NCBI RefSeq assembly: GCF_012516375.2
Contig: NZ_CP051204.2
Location: forward strand, 8,293,501 to 8,357,500
Length of the DNA: 64,000 nucleotides
Direction of reading: 5' to 3'
Source of the DNA: Chitinophaga oryzae
Lineage (GTDB): Bacteria; Bacteroidota; Bacteroidia; Chitinophagales; Chitinophagaceae
The first letter of the stretch is position 1, and each line of letters begins with the position of its first letter. Both the position numbers and the translations under genes were made by a program. Under the pieces are notes generated by a model. It saw only the letters and a list, made by a program, of their open reading frames with translations. It was not told the origin of the DNA and did no database searches. This document shows positions 16,947-26,014 of this stretch, one piece after another.

Positions 16947-16961
16947 TTATCATAATGATAA
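16947..16961. promoter_or_regulatory. Perfect 15-bp palindrome in the xre-orf90 spacer
   Basis: TTATCATAATGATAA is a perfect palindrome around a central A. It shares the ATGAT half site with the dyad 27 bases to its left. The rest of the spacer from 16720 to 17176 is A+T-rich with no gene visible. Confidence 0.5.
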
Positions 16962-17176
16962 ATATCCGTTGAAACTGATCGGAAATCTGTCCGGCAATCG
17001 CCCCAAAACCAATACCACAAAGGGTGGCATGAATTTTATATAACAAATAGTGTAATTTTATGCTGATAATTTTCACAGTTATAATCCTATTTACTGACAG
17101 CTACAATTAATATCATTTTGCAACCGTCCGTACGGGATAACTGTGATTCCATTGTTCATCATAAAAGATTGTTGTT

Positions 17177-17449
17177 ATGAGTAAGGAGTCACCCAACCTC
17201 TTATTTTCCATTCATGAAAAGTTTTCGGGCATGGCTGCCCTCTTCCGGGAAAGGGTATGTCAGGACTGTAACTGGAGCACGCCCACCTTCTACCGGAAAA
17301 TGCGCGCCAAAGAAGGACGCGGCAACGCTGAAACCTCCAGGCAGAGCGCCTTTCTGAGCAGTGCGGAGAAAAAACGCATTGTGGAAATCATGGATGAAGT
17401 GTACAATACCTTCTGGAAATCGGCGATCAAGTATCGTACCCCCAGGTAA
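17177..17449 (+). CDS. Small hypothetical protein (90 aa)
   Basis: This 90-residue basic protein has no signal peptide or membrane helix. The middle reads CNWSTPTFYRKMR, which could be the recognition helix of a small DNA-binding fold. The C-terminal part, LSSAEKKRIVEIMDEVYNTFWKS, is a likely helix. I do not recognise a family. It is preceded by a long A+T-rich spacer with palindromes, is divergent from the double-HTH regulator, and is followed by a long inverted repeat. Its codon use is like that of its neighbours, which supports a real gene. Confidence 0.6.
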   Translation: MSKESPNLLFSIHEKFSGMAALFRERVCQDCNWSTPTFYRKMRAKEGRGNAETSRQSAFLSSAEKKRIVEIMDEVYNTFWKSAIKYRTPR

Positions 17450-17502
17450 ACAGCCTGCTACAGGCCTTCCGGCGCCCTGCCTTGCCAACCTGTCCTTCTT
17501 TC

Positions 17503-17577
17503 AGCACCTTTAGCGGCATCCCTTTACCAGTCTGCCCCCGCGGGCAATGGCTATTGCTGTGCCCTAAAGGTGCTTTT
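17503..17577 (+). terminator. Long inverted repeat with inner hairpin after the 90-aa gene
   Basis: AGCACCTTTAG (17503-17513) pairs perfectly with CTAAAGGTGCT (17564-17574), followed by TTT. The 50-base loop contains a second hairpin, TGCCC-CCGC-GGGCA. This is larger than an ordinary terminator and may be a structured RNA or a repeat element. Confidence 0.55.
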
Positions 17578-17723
17578 ACCATGGCCTTTCTTCCAACCCA
17601 TTTTGAAAAATAATCTGGTTTTAATATGATTTTTTAGATTTTTTCTAGCATACCGTCGGGTTTTTCTTAAATTTAAAGCCCGTTAGGAAAAAATCTACTT
17701 AACCAATAAACATTCATGGTGCT

Positions 17724-19637
17724 ATGTCGTACCCTTACCAGATCAAGACTATAGAAGATTATCAACAGGCTTATCAGCAGAGTGTAATAGACCCGGAAGG
17801 CTTCTGGGCCAATGTGGCAGACCACTTCCTGTGGCGCCGCAAGTGGGACAAAGTACTGGACTGGAACTTCAAGGACCCTGAAATCAAATGGTTCTCCGGT
17901 GCTAAAATGAATATTACCGAGAACTGTCTGGACCGCCACCTCGGCACCCTCGGCAACTCCCCGGCCATTATCTGGGAACCCAACGACCCGGAAGAACGCC
18001 ATCGCATCATCACCTATCGTGACTTGTTCAACAAAGTATGCCAGTTCGCCAACGTACTGAAAAACAACGGCGTTAAAAAAGGCGACCGTGTTTGTATTTA
18101 TATGGGTATGATCCCTGAACTGGCGATCGCTGTACTGGCCTGCGCCCGCATTGGCGCCGTCCACTCCGTGGTGTTCGGCGGTTTCAGCGCCCAGTCCATC
18201 GCCGACAGGATCCAGGACGCACAAGCCAGCCTCGTCATCACCTGCGACGGCGCTTACCGCGGCAATAAAGACATCCCCCTGAAGTCCGTGATCGACGACG
18301 CCCTCATGGCCTGTCCCACGGTAAAAAAAGTGATCGTATGCACCCGTACCCGCACTCCGGTGAGCATGCTCAAAGGAAGAGACGTATGGTGGGAAGATGA
18401 AATCAAACAGGTGGAAACCATGGGCAACCCTCCCTGCGCGGCGGAAGAAATGGACGCGGAAGACATGCTCTTCATCCTGTACACTTCCGGCTCTACCGGC
18501 AAACCCAAAGGTGTAGTACACACCTGCGGCGGCTACATGGTATATGCCAACTACTCTTTCGTGAACACCTTCCAGTACCAGCCCGGCGAAGTATTTTTCT
18601 GTACTGCCGACATCGGCTGGATCACTGGTCACAGCTATATCGTATACGGCCCCCTCAGCGCCGGCGCCACCACCCTCATGTTTGAAGGTGTGCCCACCTA
18701 CCCGGATGCCGGCCGCCTCTGGGAAATCGTCGACAAATTCCGTGTTGACACCCTGTATACCGCCCCCACCGCCATCCGCAGCCTGATGGGCTATGGCCTC
18801 GGCCCTGTCAACCACAAAGACCTCAGCTCGCTCAAAAAGCTGGGTTCCGTCGGTGAACCGATCAACGAAGAAGCATGGCACTGGTTTAAAGACAATATCG
18901 GTAAAGGCCGCTGCCCCATCGTAGACACCTGGTGGCAGACAGAAACCGGCGGTATCATGATCACCCCCATCGCCGGCATCACCAAAGAGAAACCAGGCTT
19001 CGCCACCCTACCGCTGCCAGGCGTACAACCTATCCTGGTAGACGAAAACGGCCAGGAAATAAAAGGCAACGGCGTTAATGGTAACCTCTGCATCAAATTC
19101 CCGTGGCCCGGCATGCTCCGTACTACCTACGGCGATCATGAACGCTTTCGCAAAACATACTTCTCCACTTACGAGAACCTGTACTTCACCGGCGACGGCT
19201 GTCAACGCGACGAAGACGGCTACTACCGCATCACCGGCCGCGTGGACGACGTACTCAACGTAAGCGGCCACCGTATCGGCACCGCTGAAGTGGAAAATGC
19301 GATCAATATGCACGCCGGCGTCATCGAAAGCGCCATAGTAGGTTATCCGCATGATATCAAAGGACAGGGCATCTATGCTTATGTGATCATGGAAAGAATG
19401 TCACATGAACCGGAACTGACCAAAAAAGATATCGCTCAAACCGTTTCCCGCATTATCGGCCCCATCGCCAAACCGGATAAAATCCAGTTTGTAAGCGGCC
19501 TGCCCAAAACACGCTCCGGTAAGATCATGCGTCGCATCCTGCGCAAAATCGCGGAAAACGACCTCGACAACCTCGGCGATACCTCTACCCTCCTCGATCC
19601 GGCTGTGGTAGATGAAATCAAGAAAGGCAAGCTGTAA
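17724..19637 (+). CDS. acs: Acetyl-CoA synthetase (AMP-forming)
   Basis: Acs activates acetate to acetyl-CoA through acetyl-AMP, allowing acetate use. The 637 residues match the usual size of about 650. Visible motifs are the AMP-binding P-loop YTSGSTGKPKG starting near residue 252, DTWWQTETGG, YFTGDGCQRDEDGYY, ITGRVDDVLNVSGHRIGTAEVE, and the C-terminal TRSGKIMRR with catalytic Lys600. That Lys is the residue classically controlled by acetylation. A strict ACS tryptophan-containing active-site segment (TVDTLYTAPTAIR ... DTWWQTE) distinguishes it from longer-chain ligases. It is monocistronic, and a large palindromic element follows the stop. Assignment is secure. Confidence 0.97.
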   Translation: MSYPYQIKTIEDYQQAYQQSVIDPEGFWANVADHFLWRRKWDKVLDWNFKDPEIKWFSGAKMNITENCLDRHLGTLGNSPAIIWEPNDPEERHRIITYRDLFNKVCQFANVLKNNGVKKGDRVCIYMGMIPELAIAVLACARIGAVHSVVFGGFSAQSIADRIQDAQASLVITCDGAYRGNKDIPLKSVIDDALMACPTVKKVIVCTRTRTPVSMLKGRDVWWEDEIKQVETMGNPPCAAEEMDAEDMLFILYTSGSTGKPKGVVHTCGGYMVYANYSFVNTFQYQPGEVFFCTADIGWITGHSYIVYGPLSAGATTLMFEGVPTYPDAGRLWEIVDKFRVDTLYTAPTAIRSLMGYGLGPVNHKDLSSLKKLGSVGEPINEEAWHWFKDNIGKGRCPIVDTWWQTETGGIMITPIAGITKEKPGFATLPLPGVQPILVDENGQEIKGNGVNGNLCIKFPWPGMLRTTYGDHERFRKTYFSTYENLYFTGDGCQRDEDGYYRITGRVDDVLNVSGHRIGTAEVENAINMHAGVIESAIVGYPHDIKGQGIYAYVIMERMSHEPELTKKDIAQTVSRIIGPIAKPDKIQFVSGLPKTRSGKIMRRILRKIAENDLDNLGDTSTLLDPAVVDEIKKGKL

Positions 19638-19640
19638 ATC

Positions 19641-19759
19641 ATTTACGGATTTTTTGATTTTGATATTTGGTTATTTAAAATGCAGCGGAGATCACATGAT
19701 ATTGTATGATCTTCGCTGCATTTTAAATATCAAAATCAAAAAATCACAAATCCGTAAAT
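19641..19759. repeat. Palindromic intergenic element, copy B
   Basis: Two arms of about 50 bases pair with few interruptions. The outer parts are ATTTACGGATTT / AAATCCGTAAAT, the middles are GATTTTGATATTT-like, and the inner part is TTTAAAATGCAGCG with AAGAT. It begins three bases after the acs stop and ends three bases before the next ATG. The inner 19 bases are nearly the same as those of the element near 57.65 kb. Confidence 0.85.
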
Positions 19760-19762
19760 CCC

Positions 19763-20707
19763 ATGCGGCGTTTCTTCAAAAGAGCCCTTTATACCCTGCT
19801 GTTCTTCGTGCTGGTGTTCAACTGCATTGTGGCTTTCCATGCCTATAAATTCACCCACTTCTCAGAAAATAACCGCCACCGGAACAAGCGGCCGGAGGAA
19901 ATGAACATCGGGGAAAAACTCAACATGATCTTCTTCGGCGTGCGGCTCTCCAAATCCATTACCAGCGCAAAGCCCAACATCCCGTACGATACCGTGCTGC
20001 TGCTCACTGCCAACGGATTACATCTCGAAGGCTGGTGGATGCCGGTACCAAAGCCCAAAGGCACCGTCCTCCTTTTCCACGGCTATGGCGGCAATAAAGG
20101 CTCGCACCTGCCGGAAGCTTACTGGTTCCGCCAGCTGGGATACAATACTTTCCTGGTAGACTTCCGGGCCCATGGCAACAGTGACGGCACCACCTGCACC
20201 ATCGGCTATAAAGAAGCAGAAGATGTGAAGCTGGCATGGGACTACGCAAGGTCCCGTTGCGACAAGCCTATCGCTCTCTGGGGCATGAGCATGGGCGCGG
20301 CTGCCATCATGAAAGCAGTGCCGGAATATCACCTCACACCGCAGAAAATTATCCTCGAATCCCCATTCGCCACCCTCCTAGATGCGGTGAAAAGCCGCAT
20401 GCGGGCCGTACACCTGCCGGCTACGCCGTTCTCCCAGCTGCTTACCTTCTGGGGCGGCCTGGAACTGGGTTTCTGGGGCTTTGATCATAACCCGCAGGAC
20501 TATGCCCGCCGGATAAAGGTGCCGGTACTCTACTGCTGGGGCCAGCAGGACATCAGGGTTACACCCGATGAAACACAGCGCGTATTCCGCCAACTGGCCA
20601 CTCCGCAAAAACAACTGCATATTTTTAAAGACGCCGGGCATCAGTCCTTCTGCCAGAAAGACGGCTCCGTATGGAAACAGCTGGTAAAGGAATTTATGGC
20701 ACAATAA
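19763..20707 (+). CDS. Membrane-anchored alpha/beta hydrolase
   Basis: The 314-residue protein has an N-terminal signal anchor (about residues 8-27) and a periplasmic alpha/beta hydrolase domain. Motifs are LFHGYGGNKGSH (oxyanion loop, 104-115), the nucleophile elbow GMSMG with Ser176, Asp263 in GQQDIRV and His293 in DAGHQSF. It resembles the S33/BAAT-like lysophospholipase or aminopeptidase group; the substrate is unknown. The ATG lies right against the long palindrome, so the message leader would be very structured or the gene has an internal promoter. A terminator follows. The start is chosen because it supplies the membrane anchor. Confidence 0.85.
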   Translation: MRRFFKRALYTLLFFVLVFNCIVAFHAYKFTHFSENNRHRNKRPEEMNIGEKLNMIFFGVRLSKSITSAKPNIPYDTVLLLTANGLHLEGWWMPVPKPKGTVLLFHGYGGNKGSHLPEAYWFRQLGYNTFLVDFRAHGNSDGTTCTIGYKEAEDVKLAWDYARSRCDKPIALWGMSMGAAAIMKAVPEYHLTPQKIILESPFATLLDAVKSRMRAVHLPATPFSQLLTFWGGLELGFWGFDHNPQDYARRIKVPVLYCWGQQDIRVTPDETQRVFRQLATPQKQLHIFKDAGHQSFCQKDGSVWKQLVKEFMAQ

Positions 20708-20710
20708 AAA

Positions 20711-20738
20711 AGCGCGCACCATCCGAGTGGAGCGCGCT
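20711..20738 (+). terminator. Terminator-like hairpin after the hydrolase gene
   Basis: AGCGCGC pairs with GCGCGCT around a partly paired loop. It is preceded by an A-run and followed by only a short pyrimidine tract. Confidence 0.6.
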
Positions 20739-20890
20739 CTTCACAGGATCTGACCCGCCGTATATATTGGAGTCATGGTACAGTATTGAACCTGTACCAC
20801 TAGATGCCGTACACAATGGTTGCAGTATAAAGTTACTTACTTGTGCTGCCATTGGAAAACACCTGCTGTCTCCACAAAAACCTTTCCTTT

Positions 20891-21460
20891 TTATCGGCGT
20901 ATCACCACCGGTGTGCCTACTTTAACAATTTCATATAATTCGTTCACGTCCCCGTTTTTCATGCTCACACAGCCCAGCGTCCAGTTGATGCGGCTGTCCA
21001 CGTAATTGTCGCGGATACCGGCACCATATTCCACACCGTGTATCCCGATACCGCCGCCCATACTTGCTCCCTGCGACAAGCTGCCGTCGCTTTGCCGCTG
21101 AAAAAATTTCTGTTTCGAATCTTCATTCGGGTAATCCAGCAACATAAAACGGCTCCATCGATTGTCCATGCGTTTGGTCTGAATACGGAAGGTTCCTTCC
21201 GGTGTTTTGCGATCGCCTTCCACCAGCTTGTCTCCCTGGTCTTTGTTGCCAAAAACCACTTTGTAAATTTTGCGCAATGTTACATCTTCATACAGATACA
21301 TCCGGTAATCACTTTTGTCTACCAGGAGGAAAATCTTGTCCGGATTGATATTGCCGGGAGTCAGCCGTACACTGTACAGATCAGCGCTGCTCCCAACAAA
21401 CCCGGACAACGGCATCAGCAACAGTAGCACTGCGTATCCGTAAATTCGATACATTTTCAT
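20891..21460 (-). CDS. L,D-transpeptidase (YkuD family)
   Basis: L,D-transpeptidases form 3-3 cross-links in peptidoglycan or attach proteins to it, in the periplasm. The 189-residue protein has a hydrophobic signal sequence (about 5-22). The YkuD core includes IFLLVDKSDYRMYLYE, DRKTPEGTFRI, the active-site His141 in GIGIHG and Cys164 in NWTLGCVSM. The start was set at MKMYRIYGY because this gives a proper signal peptide; a longer in-frame extension has no support. No lipobox is seen. It is probably monocistronic, since the M16 peptidase gene starts far downstream and has its own terminator. Confidence 0.9.
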   Translation of the reverse strand: MKMYRIYGYAVLLLLMPLSGFVGSSADLYSVRLTPGNINPDKIFLLVDKSDYRMYLYEDVTLRKIYKVVFGNKDQGDKLVEGDRKTPEGTFRIQTKRMDNRWSRFMLLDYPNEDSKQKFFQRQSDGSLSQGASMGGGIGIHGVEYGAGIRDNYVDSRINWTLGCVSMKNGDVNELYEIVKVGTPVVIRR

Positions 21461-21522
21461 AGGGCGATTAAATAATCCTGATAACGCCACAGGATAATTA
21501 TTTATTGCAGTAAAATAAAAAA

Positions 21523-21555
21523 AGCGCAGCATACAAACAGGCTGTATGCTGCGCT
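21523..21555 (-). terminator. Rho-independent terminator after the M16 peptidase gene
   Basis: AGCGCAGCATACA pairs perfectly with TGTATGCTGCGCT around a seven-base loop. On the minus strand TTTTTTATTTTA follows. Confidence 0.9.
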
Positions 21556-21575
21556 GGTATTCCTTCTATGTAATA

Positions 21576-24518
21576 TTAATAACCAAAAATGTCTTCGAGA
21601 GAAAGTGTTTTCACCTCACCGATTTTTTTCAGATCGTCCATGCTGACTTTCTTTCCGGAAGCCACCACACAGTATGTGTAAGGTTTGTGGGCGATGTTGG
21701 TATCGTGGAATTTCTTCACATCATCGAAATTCATTTTATCAATCGACTCATACACCTGTTTGCGGATGTCTGTGCTAAGGCCCAGTTTCTGCGCAGCCAG
21801 ATAGCTGAAGATGATGCCATCATTGGTGATGCGTTCTGTTTCTATATCCTGCTTCATAGACTCCTTGGCGGTTTCCAGCAGTTTATCTGAACGGGGAATA
21901 TCGTTCAGCAGATCATTCATTCCCTTGATAGCCTCATTCATTTTATCTGCCTGGCTGCCTACATAAGCTATCTGGGAATAACGCTCTCCTTTTTTATCCG
22001 GAGAAACAAACATAGCGTAGGTAGAGTAAGCCAGCGCTTTAGATTCGCGGATAGTCTGGAATACGATAGAACCCATACCGCCGCCAAAGTAGTTATTGAA
22101 CAGGGTAATGATACCGGTATTGGCAGGGTCATACACCGATTCATTGCCTACCCAGTTAACTTCTGTCTGCACCATATCGTAATCGGCAAACAGTACCTGG
22201 TTGGCTGACTGCGTGGTTTTGCTGAACTTCACAGCAGCGGGCGCTTCCTTAAAGCTGGCAGGCAGCGTATGCAGTTTCTGCACATCAGCAGCGGCAGTAG
22301 CCAGCGGTTGAGGGCCGTAGTAAATGATGGTGTGTTTGTAGGAAGGCAGTTCATGCAGCAGATTTGTCAGCTCCGTAGCGGTAACGCCATCGAGATCTGC
22401 CTGGCTCAGCTGATTGTTGAACGGATTGTTGGCGCCATACATGGCGTAATTGATCACCCCTTTCATGATGGCAGACTTGTTCAGTTTGGCATCCGCGCGG
22501 GATTTCTGCAACCTGCCTTTCAGTGCGGCCAGCGCTTCTTCGTTAGGCTTACAGTTTGTCAGTATGTGTTCGAACAGGGAAACCGCTTTGTCGAAATTTT
22601 CCTGTAACCCGGTAATGGTGATGGTGGTATTGTCTGTGGAAGTGGCTACGCTGAAGTTGCACGCGATATTGTAAAACTCCTTGCTGATCTGTTCGGAAGT
22701 GTACTTGTCTGTCCCGAGGAATTGCAGGTACTGTGCCGCCAGCGGCAGTTTCTTGTTATTCCAGGAGCCCATGTCGAAATGATAGTACAGACGGAACAGG
22801 CCATTATCCTTGTTCTGCACGTACATCATGTTGGTATTGCCTACCGGAGCAGTCTGGATATCTTTTTCGTAATCCAGCCATTGCGGTTTCACCGGGGTAG
22901 CCGGGATGGTCGCCACTTTCTGCAGGAAAGCGGATTGTGCTTCACGGTTCACTTCCACCGGGGTGATAGCTGGTTTCTCTACTTTCTCAATGTTTTTATC
23001 CTCGCCTTTGCGTTTGTACACCGCTACATAGTTGTCAGCGAGATATTTATTGGCGTAGTCTACGATCTGCTTTTTAGTGACTTTGCCCATGTCGTCCACG
23101 TAAGACACATCAAGTGCCCAGTTGGCGCCACGACTTTTGATGAAAGCGTCCATGATGGAAGTCGCGCGGTTGTTGTTGCTTTCCAGTCCTTGCAGTTCAG
23201 CCAGTTTGAAGTTGTTGACGATCGCTTTTACCAGTGACTCGTCAAACGTTCCTTTCTTCAGGATGTCCAGTTGCCCCAGGAGGAGGTTTTTCACGTCATC
23301 CAGGCTCTGGCCTTGTTTGGCTGTACCGGACAGCATCAGTACGGAGTAGTCTTTCAGTGCCAGCACCTGTGCGCCGGCGTTCAGGACTTTTTGCTGTTTG
23401 TTGAGGTTCAGGTCCAGCAGGCCGGCTTTACCGTTCTGCAGAATGCTGGAGAGTACGCCGAGGATCAGGCTGGACCGGGTGTCGAGTGCGCCGGGCACAC
23501 GGAAAGCCAGATTAATGCTTTCAGCGTCGGGGCCAAACACTTCTTTCACCACAGGTGCTTTGAAAGGTGCTTCCGGAGCGGGTTTATATTCTTTTACAGG
23601 TTTAGCTTTCATGTAACCGAACTGCTGATCGATGGTTTTGATCACATAATCCGGATCAAAGTCGCCCGCCATTACGATGGCCATATTGTTGGGCACATAC
23701 CAGGTATTGTAGAAATCGCGGATAACCTTCAGGTTGGGGTTCTTCAGGTGTTCTACCGTACCGATGGTAGATTGCTGGCCGTAGTTATGCGTAGGGAACA
23801 GGGCCGCCAGCATGGTTTCGTATATCTTGCGGCCGTCGTTGTCCAGGCCGCGGTTTTTCTCCTCGTATACTGCCTCCAGCTCTGTGTGGAAGAGGCGGAA
23901 TACGGGAGTACGGAATCTTTCCGCCTGTACGGTCAGGTATTTATCAATAGCATTGGAAGGGATGTCTTCTTCATAGATGGTTTCTTCCACCCAGGTATGT
24001 GCGTTGGTGCCCTGAGCGCCCATGCCGGTCATCATCTTATCGTATTCGTTGGCGATCGCATATTTAGCAGCGATGCCGGATACGCTGTCTATCTGGTGAT
24101 ACACTGTTTTACGGGCGGCGGGGTCTGTTGTTTTATTGTATTTGTCGTACAGGTTCTCGATCTGGTCGATATAGGGCTTTTCCTTGGCCCAGTCGAGCGA
24201 ACCATACTGTTGGGTACCTTTAAAGAGCAGGTGTTCCAGGTAGTGGGCCAGGCCGGTATGATCTTTCGGGTCGTTGTTGCTACCGGCGCGGGTACCAATC
24301 AGGGTCTGGATTCTGGGTTCTTTTTTATTGACGCTCAAAATAACGGTCAGCCCGTTTTTCAGCGTATAGAAGCGGGCTTTCATGGGGTCGTCCGTTACAT
24401 ACCGGTAGGAATAACCGCCGGAAGTAGCTTCTTTCCACTGAAATTTGCCCTGAGCGAAGGCTGTTGGCAGGCTTCCTGCAAACAGCAACAGCGATACAGC
24501 GAGTTTACGCAGTTTCAT
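21576..24518 (-). CDS. M16 family zinc metallopeptidase, two-module
   Basis: The 980-residue protein has a signal peptide (cleavage likely after AFA at 22). The N-terminal M16 module has the inverted zinc motif HYLEH at 92-96 and a later Glu in LEAVYEEKNRG. A second, catalytically inactive M16 repeat follows in the C-terminal half (SLFEHILTNCKPNEEALAAL, FNNYFGGGMGSIVFQTIRESKALAY). This is the insulinase/pitrilysin layout used for clamshell proteases that degrade small peptides, here in the periplasm or outer membrane. It is monocistronic between a clear promoter and a terminator. The substrate is unknown. Confidence 0.93.
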   Translation of the reverse strand: MKLRKLAVSLLLFAGSLPTAFAQGKFQWKEATSGGYSYRYVTDDPMKARFYTLKNGLTVILSVNKKEPRIQTLIGTRAGSNNDPKDHTGLAHYLEHLLFKGTQQYGSLDWAKEKPYIDQIENLYDKYNKTTDPAARKTVYHQIDSVSGIAAKYAIANEYDKMMTGMGAQGTNAHTWVEETIYEEDIPSNAIDKYLTVQAERFRTPVFRLFHTELEAVYEEKNRGLDNDGRKIYETMLAALFPTHNYGQQSTIGTVEHLKNPNLKVIRDFYNTWYVPNNMAIVMAGDFDPDYVIKTIDQQFGYMKAKPVKEYKPAPEAPFKAPVVKEVFGPDAESINLAFRVPGALDTRSSLILGVLSSILQNGKAGLLDLNLNKQQKVLNAGAQVLALKDYSVLMLSGTAKQGQSLDDVKNLLLGQLDILKKGTFDESLVKAIVNNFKLAELQGLESNNNRATSIMDAFIKSRGANWALDVSYVDDMGKVTKKQIVDYANKYLADNYVAVYKRKGEDKNIEKVEKPAITPVEVNREAQSAFLQKVATIPATPVKPQWLDYEKDIQTAPVGNTNMMYVQNKDNGLFRLYYHFDMGSWNNKKLPLAAQYLQFLGTDKYTSEQISKEFYNIACNFSVATSTDNTTITITGLQENFDKAVSLFEHILTNCKPNEEALAALKGRLQKSRADAKLNKSAIMKGVINYAMYGANNPFNNQLSQADLDGVTATELTNLLHELPSYKHTIIYYGPQPLATAAADVQKLHTLPASFKEAPAAVKFSKTTQSANQVLFADYDMVQTEVNWVGNESVYDPANTGIITLFNNYFGGGMGSIVFQTIRESKALAYSTYAMFVSPDKKGERYSQIAYVGSQADKMNEAIKGMNDLLNDIPRSDKLLETAKESMKQDIETERITNDGIIFSYLAAQKLGLSTDIRKQVYESIDKMNFDDVKKFHDTNIAHKPYTYCVVASGKKVSMDDLKKIGEVKTLSLEDIFGY

Positions 24519-24550
24519 AGAAATCTGTTAGGTTGGTTTGAAAATAGTCT

Positions 24551-24559
24551 CCAAATATA
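24551..24559 (-). promoter_or_regulatory. Bacteroidota -7 element for the M16 peptidase gene
   Basis: Minus-strand TATATTTGG matches TAnnTTTG, about 33 bases upstream of the ATG. Confidence 0.55.
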
Positions 24560-24685
24560 ACGGAAGGGGAAAAATTACGGCAGTTTAGCAGCGGATAATT
24601 CTATGAGTGGTAACACAAGACAAGCTTCAACCGATTGAAAACCGGCAGGGGCAACAAGACAATAAATCTATTTATTTATTGATTA

Positions 24686-25018
24686 TTAGGGAGTTAAGTT
24701 GTTCATTAAGAAGGCGGCACGTTTTCCCAGCACGAGGCTGTTCCACATAGAATCCGCCTGAACGACAGCAGTATAGTGCTTCCTGGCTGTTGTTGGCCGT
24801 GCGGCTGGTTTATGAACGGTGGTCATTCGTTTTACCGAAGCGGTCACTACTTTTTGCGGAGCAACTACAGGAATGTTGCTGAAAGAAGGTACATCTACGG
24901 GGAGCTGCCGGTCGGCACCAGAGACTCCCGATACATTCACACCTAGTAGACGTTTATCACAGGAATGCACCCACGCAATACAACCAATGCACGCCAGCAG
25001 GGCGACAAAAGAACGCAT
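24686..25018 (-). CDS. Small secreted hypothetical protein
   Basis: This 110-residue protein has an N-terminal hydrophobic stretch that ends in VHSC at residue 20, either a marginal lipobox or a type I signal peptide. The rest is basic and Thr/Val/Ala-rich with no motif I recognise. It follows the beta-barrel gene by 28 bases on the same strand and is probably the last gene of the sigma/anti-sigma operon. That position suggests an accessory envelope protein. Function is unknown. Confidence 0.55.
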   Translation of the reverse strand: MRSFVALLACIGCIAWVHSCDKRLLGVNVSGVSGADRQLPVDVPSFSNIPVVAPQKVVTASVKRMTTVHKPAARPTTARKHYTAVVQADSMWNSLVLGKRAAFLMNNLTP

Positions 25019-25046
25019 AGATAGAATTTTGGTCAGGTCAAAAAAT

Positions 25047-26012
25047 TTAGAAACCGTTTAACCGCAACCCAACAGAAAACGGATACTGCTGCAAACCGTA
25101 ATCATGCAAAGGCGTAAGGGCGAAGTTACCGTACAGCTTCACCGGGCCATAACCCAATTCGCTGGTAAGTCCGAAACGCCATTTGTTAAGGTTGAAATCA
25201 TCGGTCTTCCTCACTTTTCCTCTCTCCTCACTGATCTGTTTGGTTCTGGATTTGATCAGATAACCACCAGAGACACCAAAGCTCGCCTGAAACGCGCGAT
25301 TCGGGCGGGCCGGGTTAGAATTAAAGTTCAGCATCACCGGGATGGAGATATATTCAGCAAACAGCTTGTTTTTTGAAAACTCTACTGTATCCCTGATTAT
25401 TCTCGTGGCATAACCCGGCTGGTAAGTGATATTCCGGGCATACCTGAAATTATTCATTTCCAATCCCAAAGCATATAACAAGTTAAGTTTGTGTTTTGTT
25501 ATATTAAGCCTTTGTTGAAACAACCAGATATTAAAATTGATCGATTTTCCGGTAACAAGTTTAAATTCCGCCGGTGTTAGTGGCTCGCTGCCTTCCCTTG
25601 GCGCAAAAGTGGAGAGTCCGACCGCGGAGTAATCATACGCCTTGGCGGCGGGCATAGCGCCGTTATAGAAGCCGCTCGTATTGGGATAATAAGCGATATA
25701 GCTGGCGCCGCCGTATTCGCTTCTGTCGATGTAATTATTAAATCCTATATCGAAGACAAACCACCTGGTGTGCAGGTTTTTCTTCAGCCGGGCCCTTGCA
25801 TAGGCGGTATCGCTGTATACTTTGTAGGTATTGCGTCCTTTTTCGTTCTTTCCTTTGATCAGGATCAGCCCCTTTATCCAGAAAGTGTCCGGAACCGGAG
25901 CTGCCGCAGGTGCTGCAGCCACATTGGCCTGATGGCTGGTGTCAACGTTTTGCCCCTGCGCCCATCCTATACACAATACCAATATAAAACAGAGTAAAAC
26001 TTTATGCTTCAT
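25047..26012 (-). CDS. Outer-membrane beta-barrel protein (PorT-like)
   Basis: The 321-residue protein has a signal peptide (cleavage likely after AQG at 21) and then alternating hydrophobic and polar strands with aromatic ends. Examples are RWFVFDIGFNNYI, LNLLYALGLEMNNFRY, AFQASFGVSGGYLI, RFGLTSELGYGPVKLYGNFALTPL and YPFSVGLRLNGF, the last being a terminal strand ending in Phe. This fits the Bacteroidota outer-membrane beta-barrel group. It lies two bases after the anti-sigma gene, so it is co-expressed with it. A role as the envelope sensor or target of this sigma system is inference. Confidence 0.8.
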   Translation of the reverse strand: MKHKVLLCFILVLCIGWAQGQNVDTSHQANVAAAPAAAPVPDTFWIKGLILIKGKNEKGRNTYKVYSDTAYARARLKKNLHTRWFVFDIGFNNYIDRSEYGGASYIAYYPNTSGFYNGAMPAAKAYDYSAVGLSTFAPREGSEPLTPAEFKLVTGKSINFNIWLFQQRLNITKHKLNLLYALGLEMNNFRYARNITYQPGYATRIIRDTVEFSKNKLFAEYISIPVMLNFNSNPARPNRAFQASFGVSGGYLIKSRTKQISEERGKVRKTDDFNLNKWRFGLTSELGYGPVKLYGNFALTPLHDYGLQQYPFSVGLRLNGF

Positions 26013-26014
26013 AA

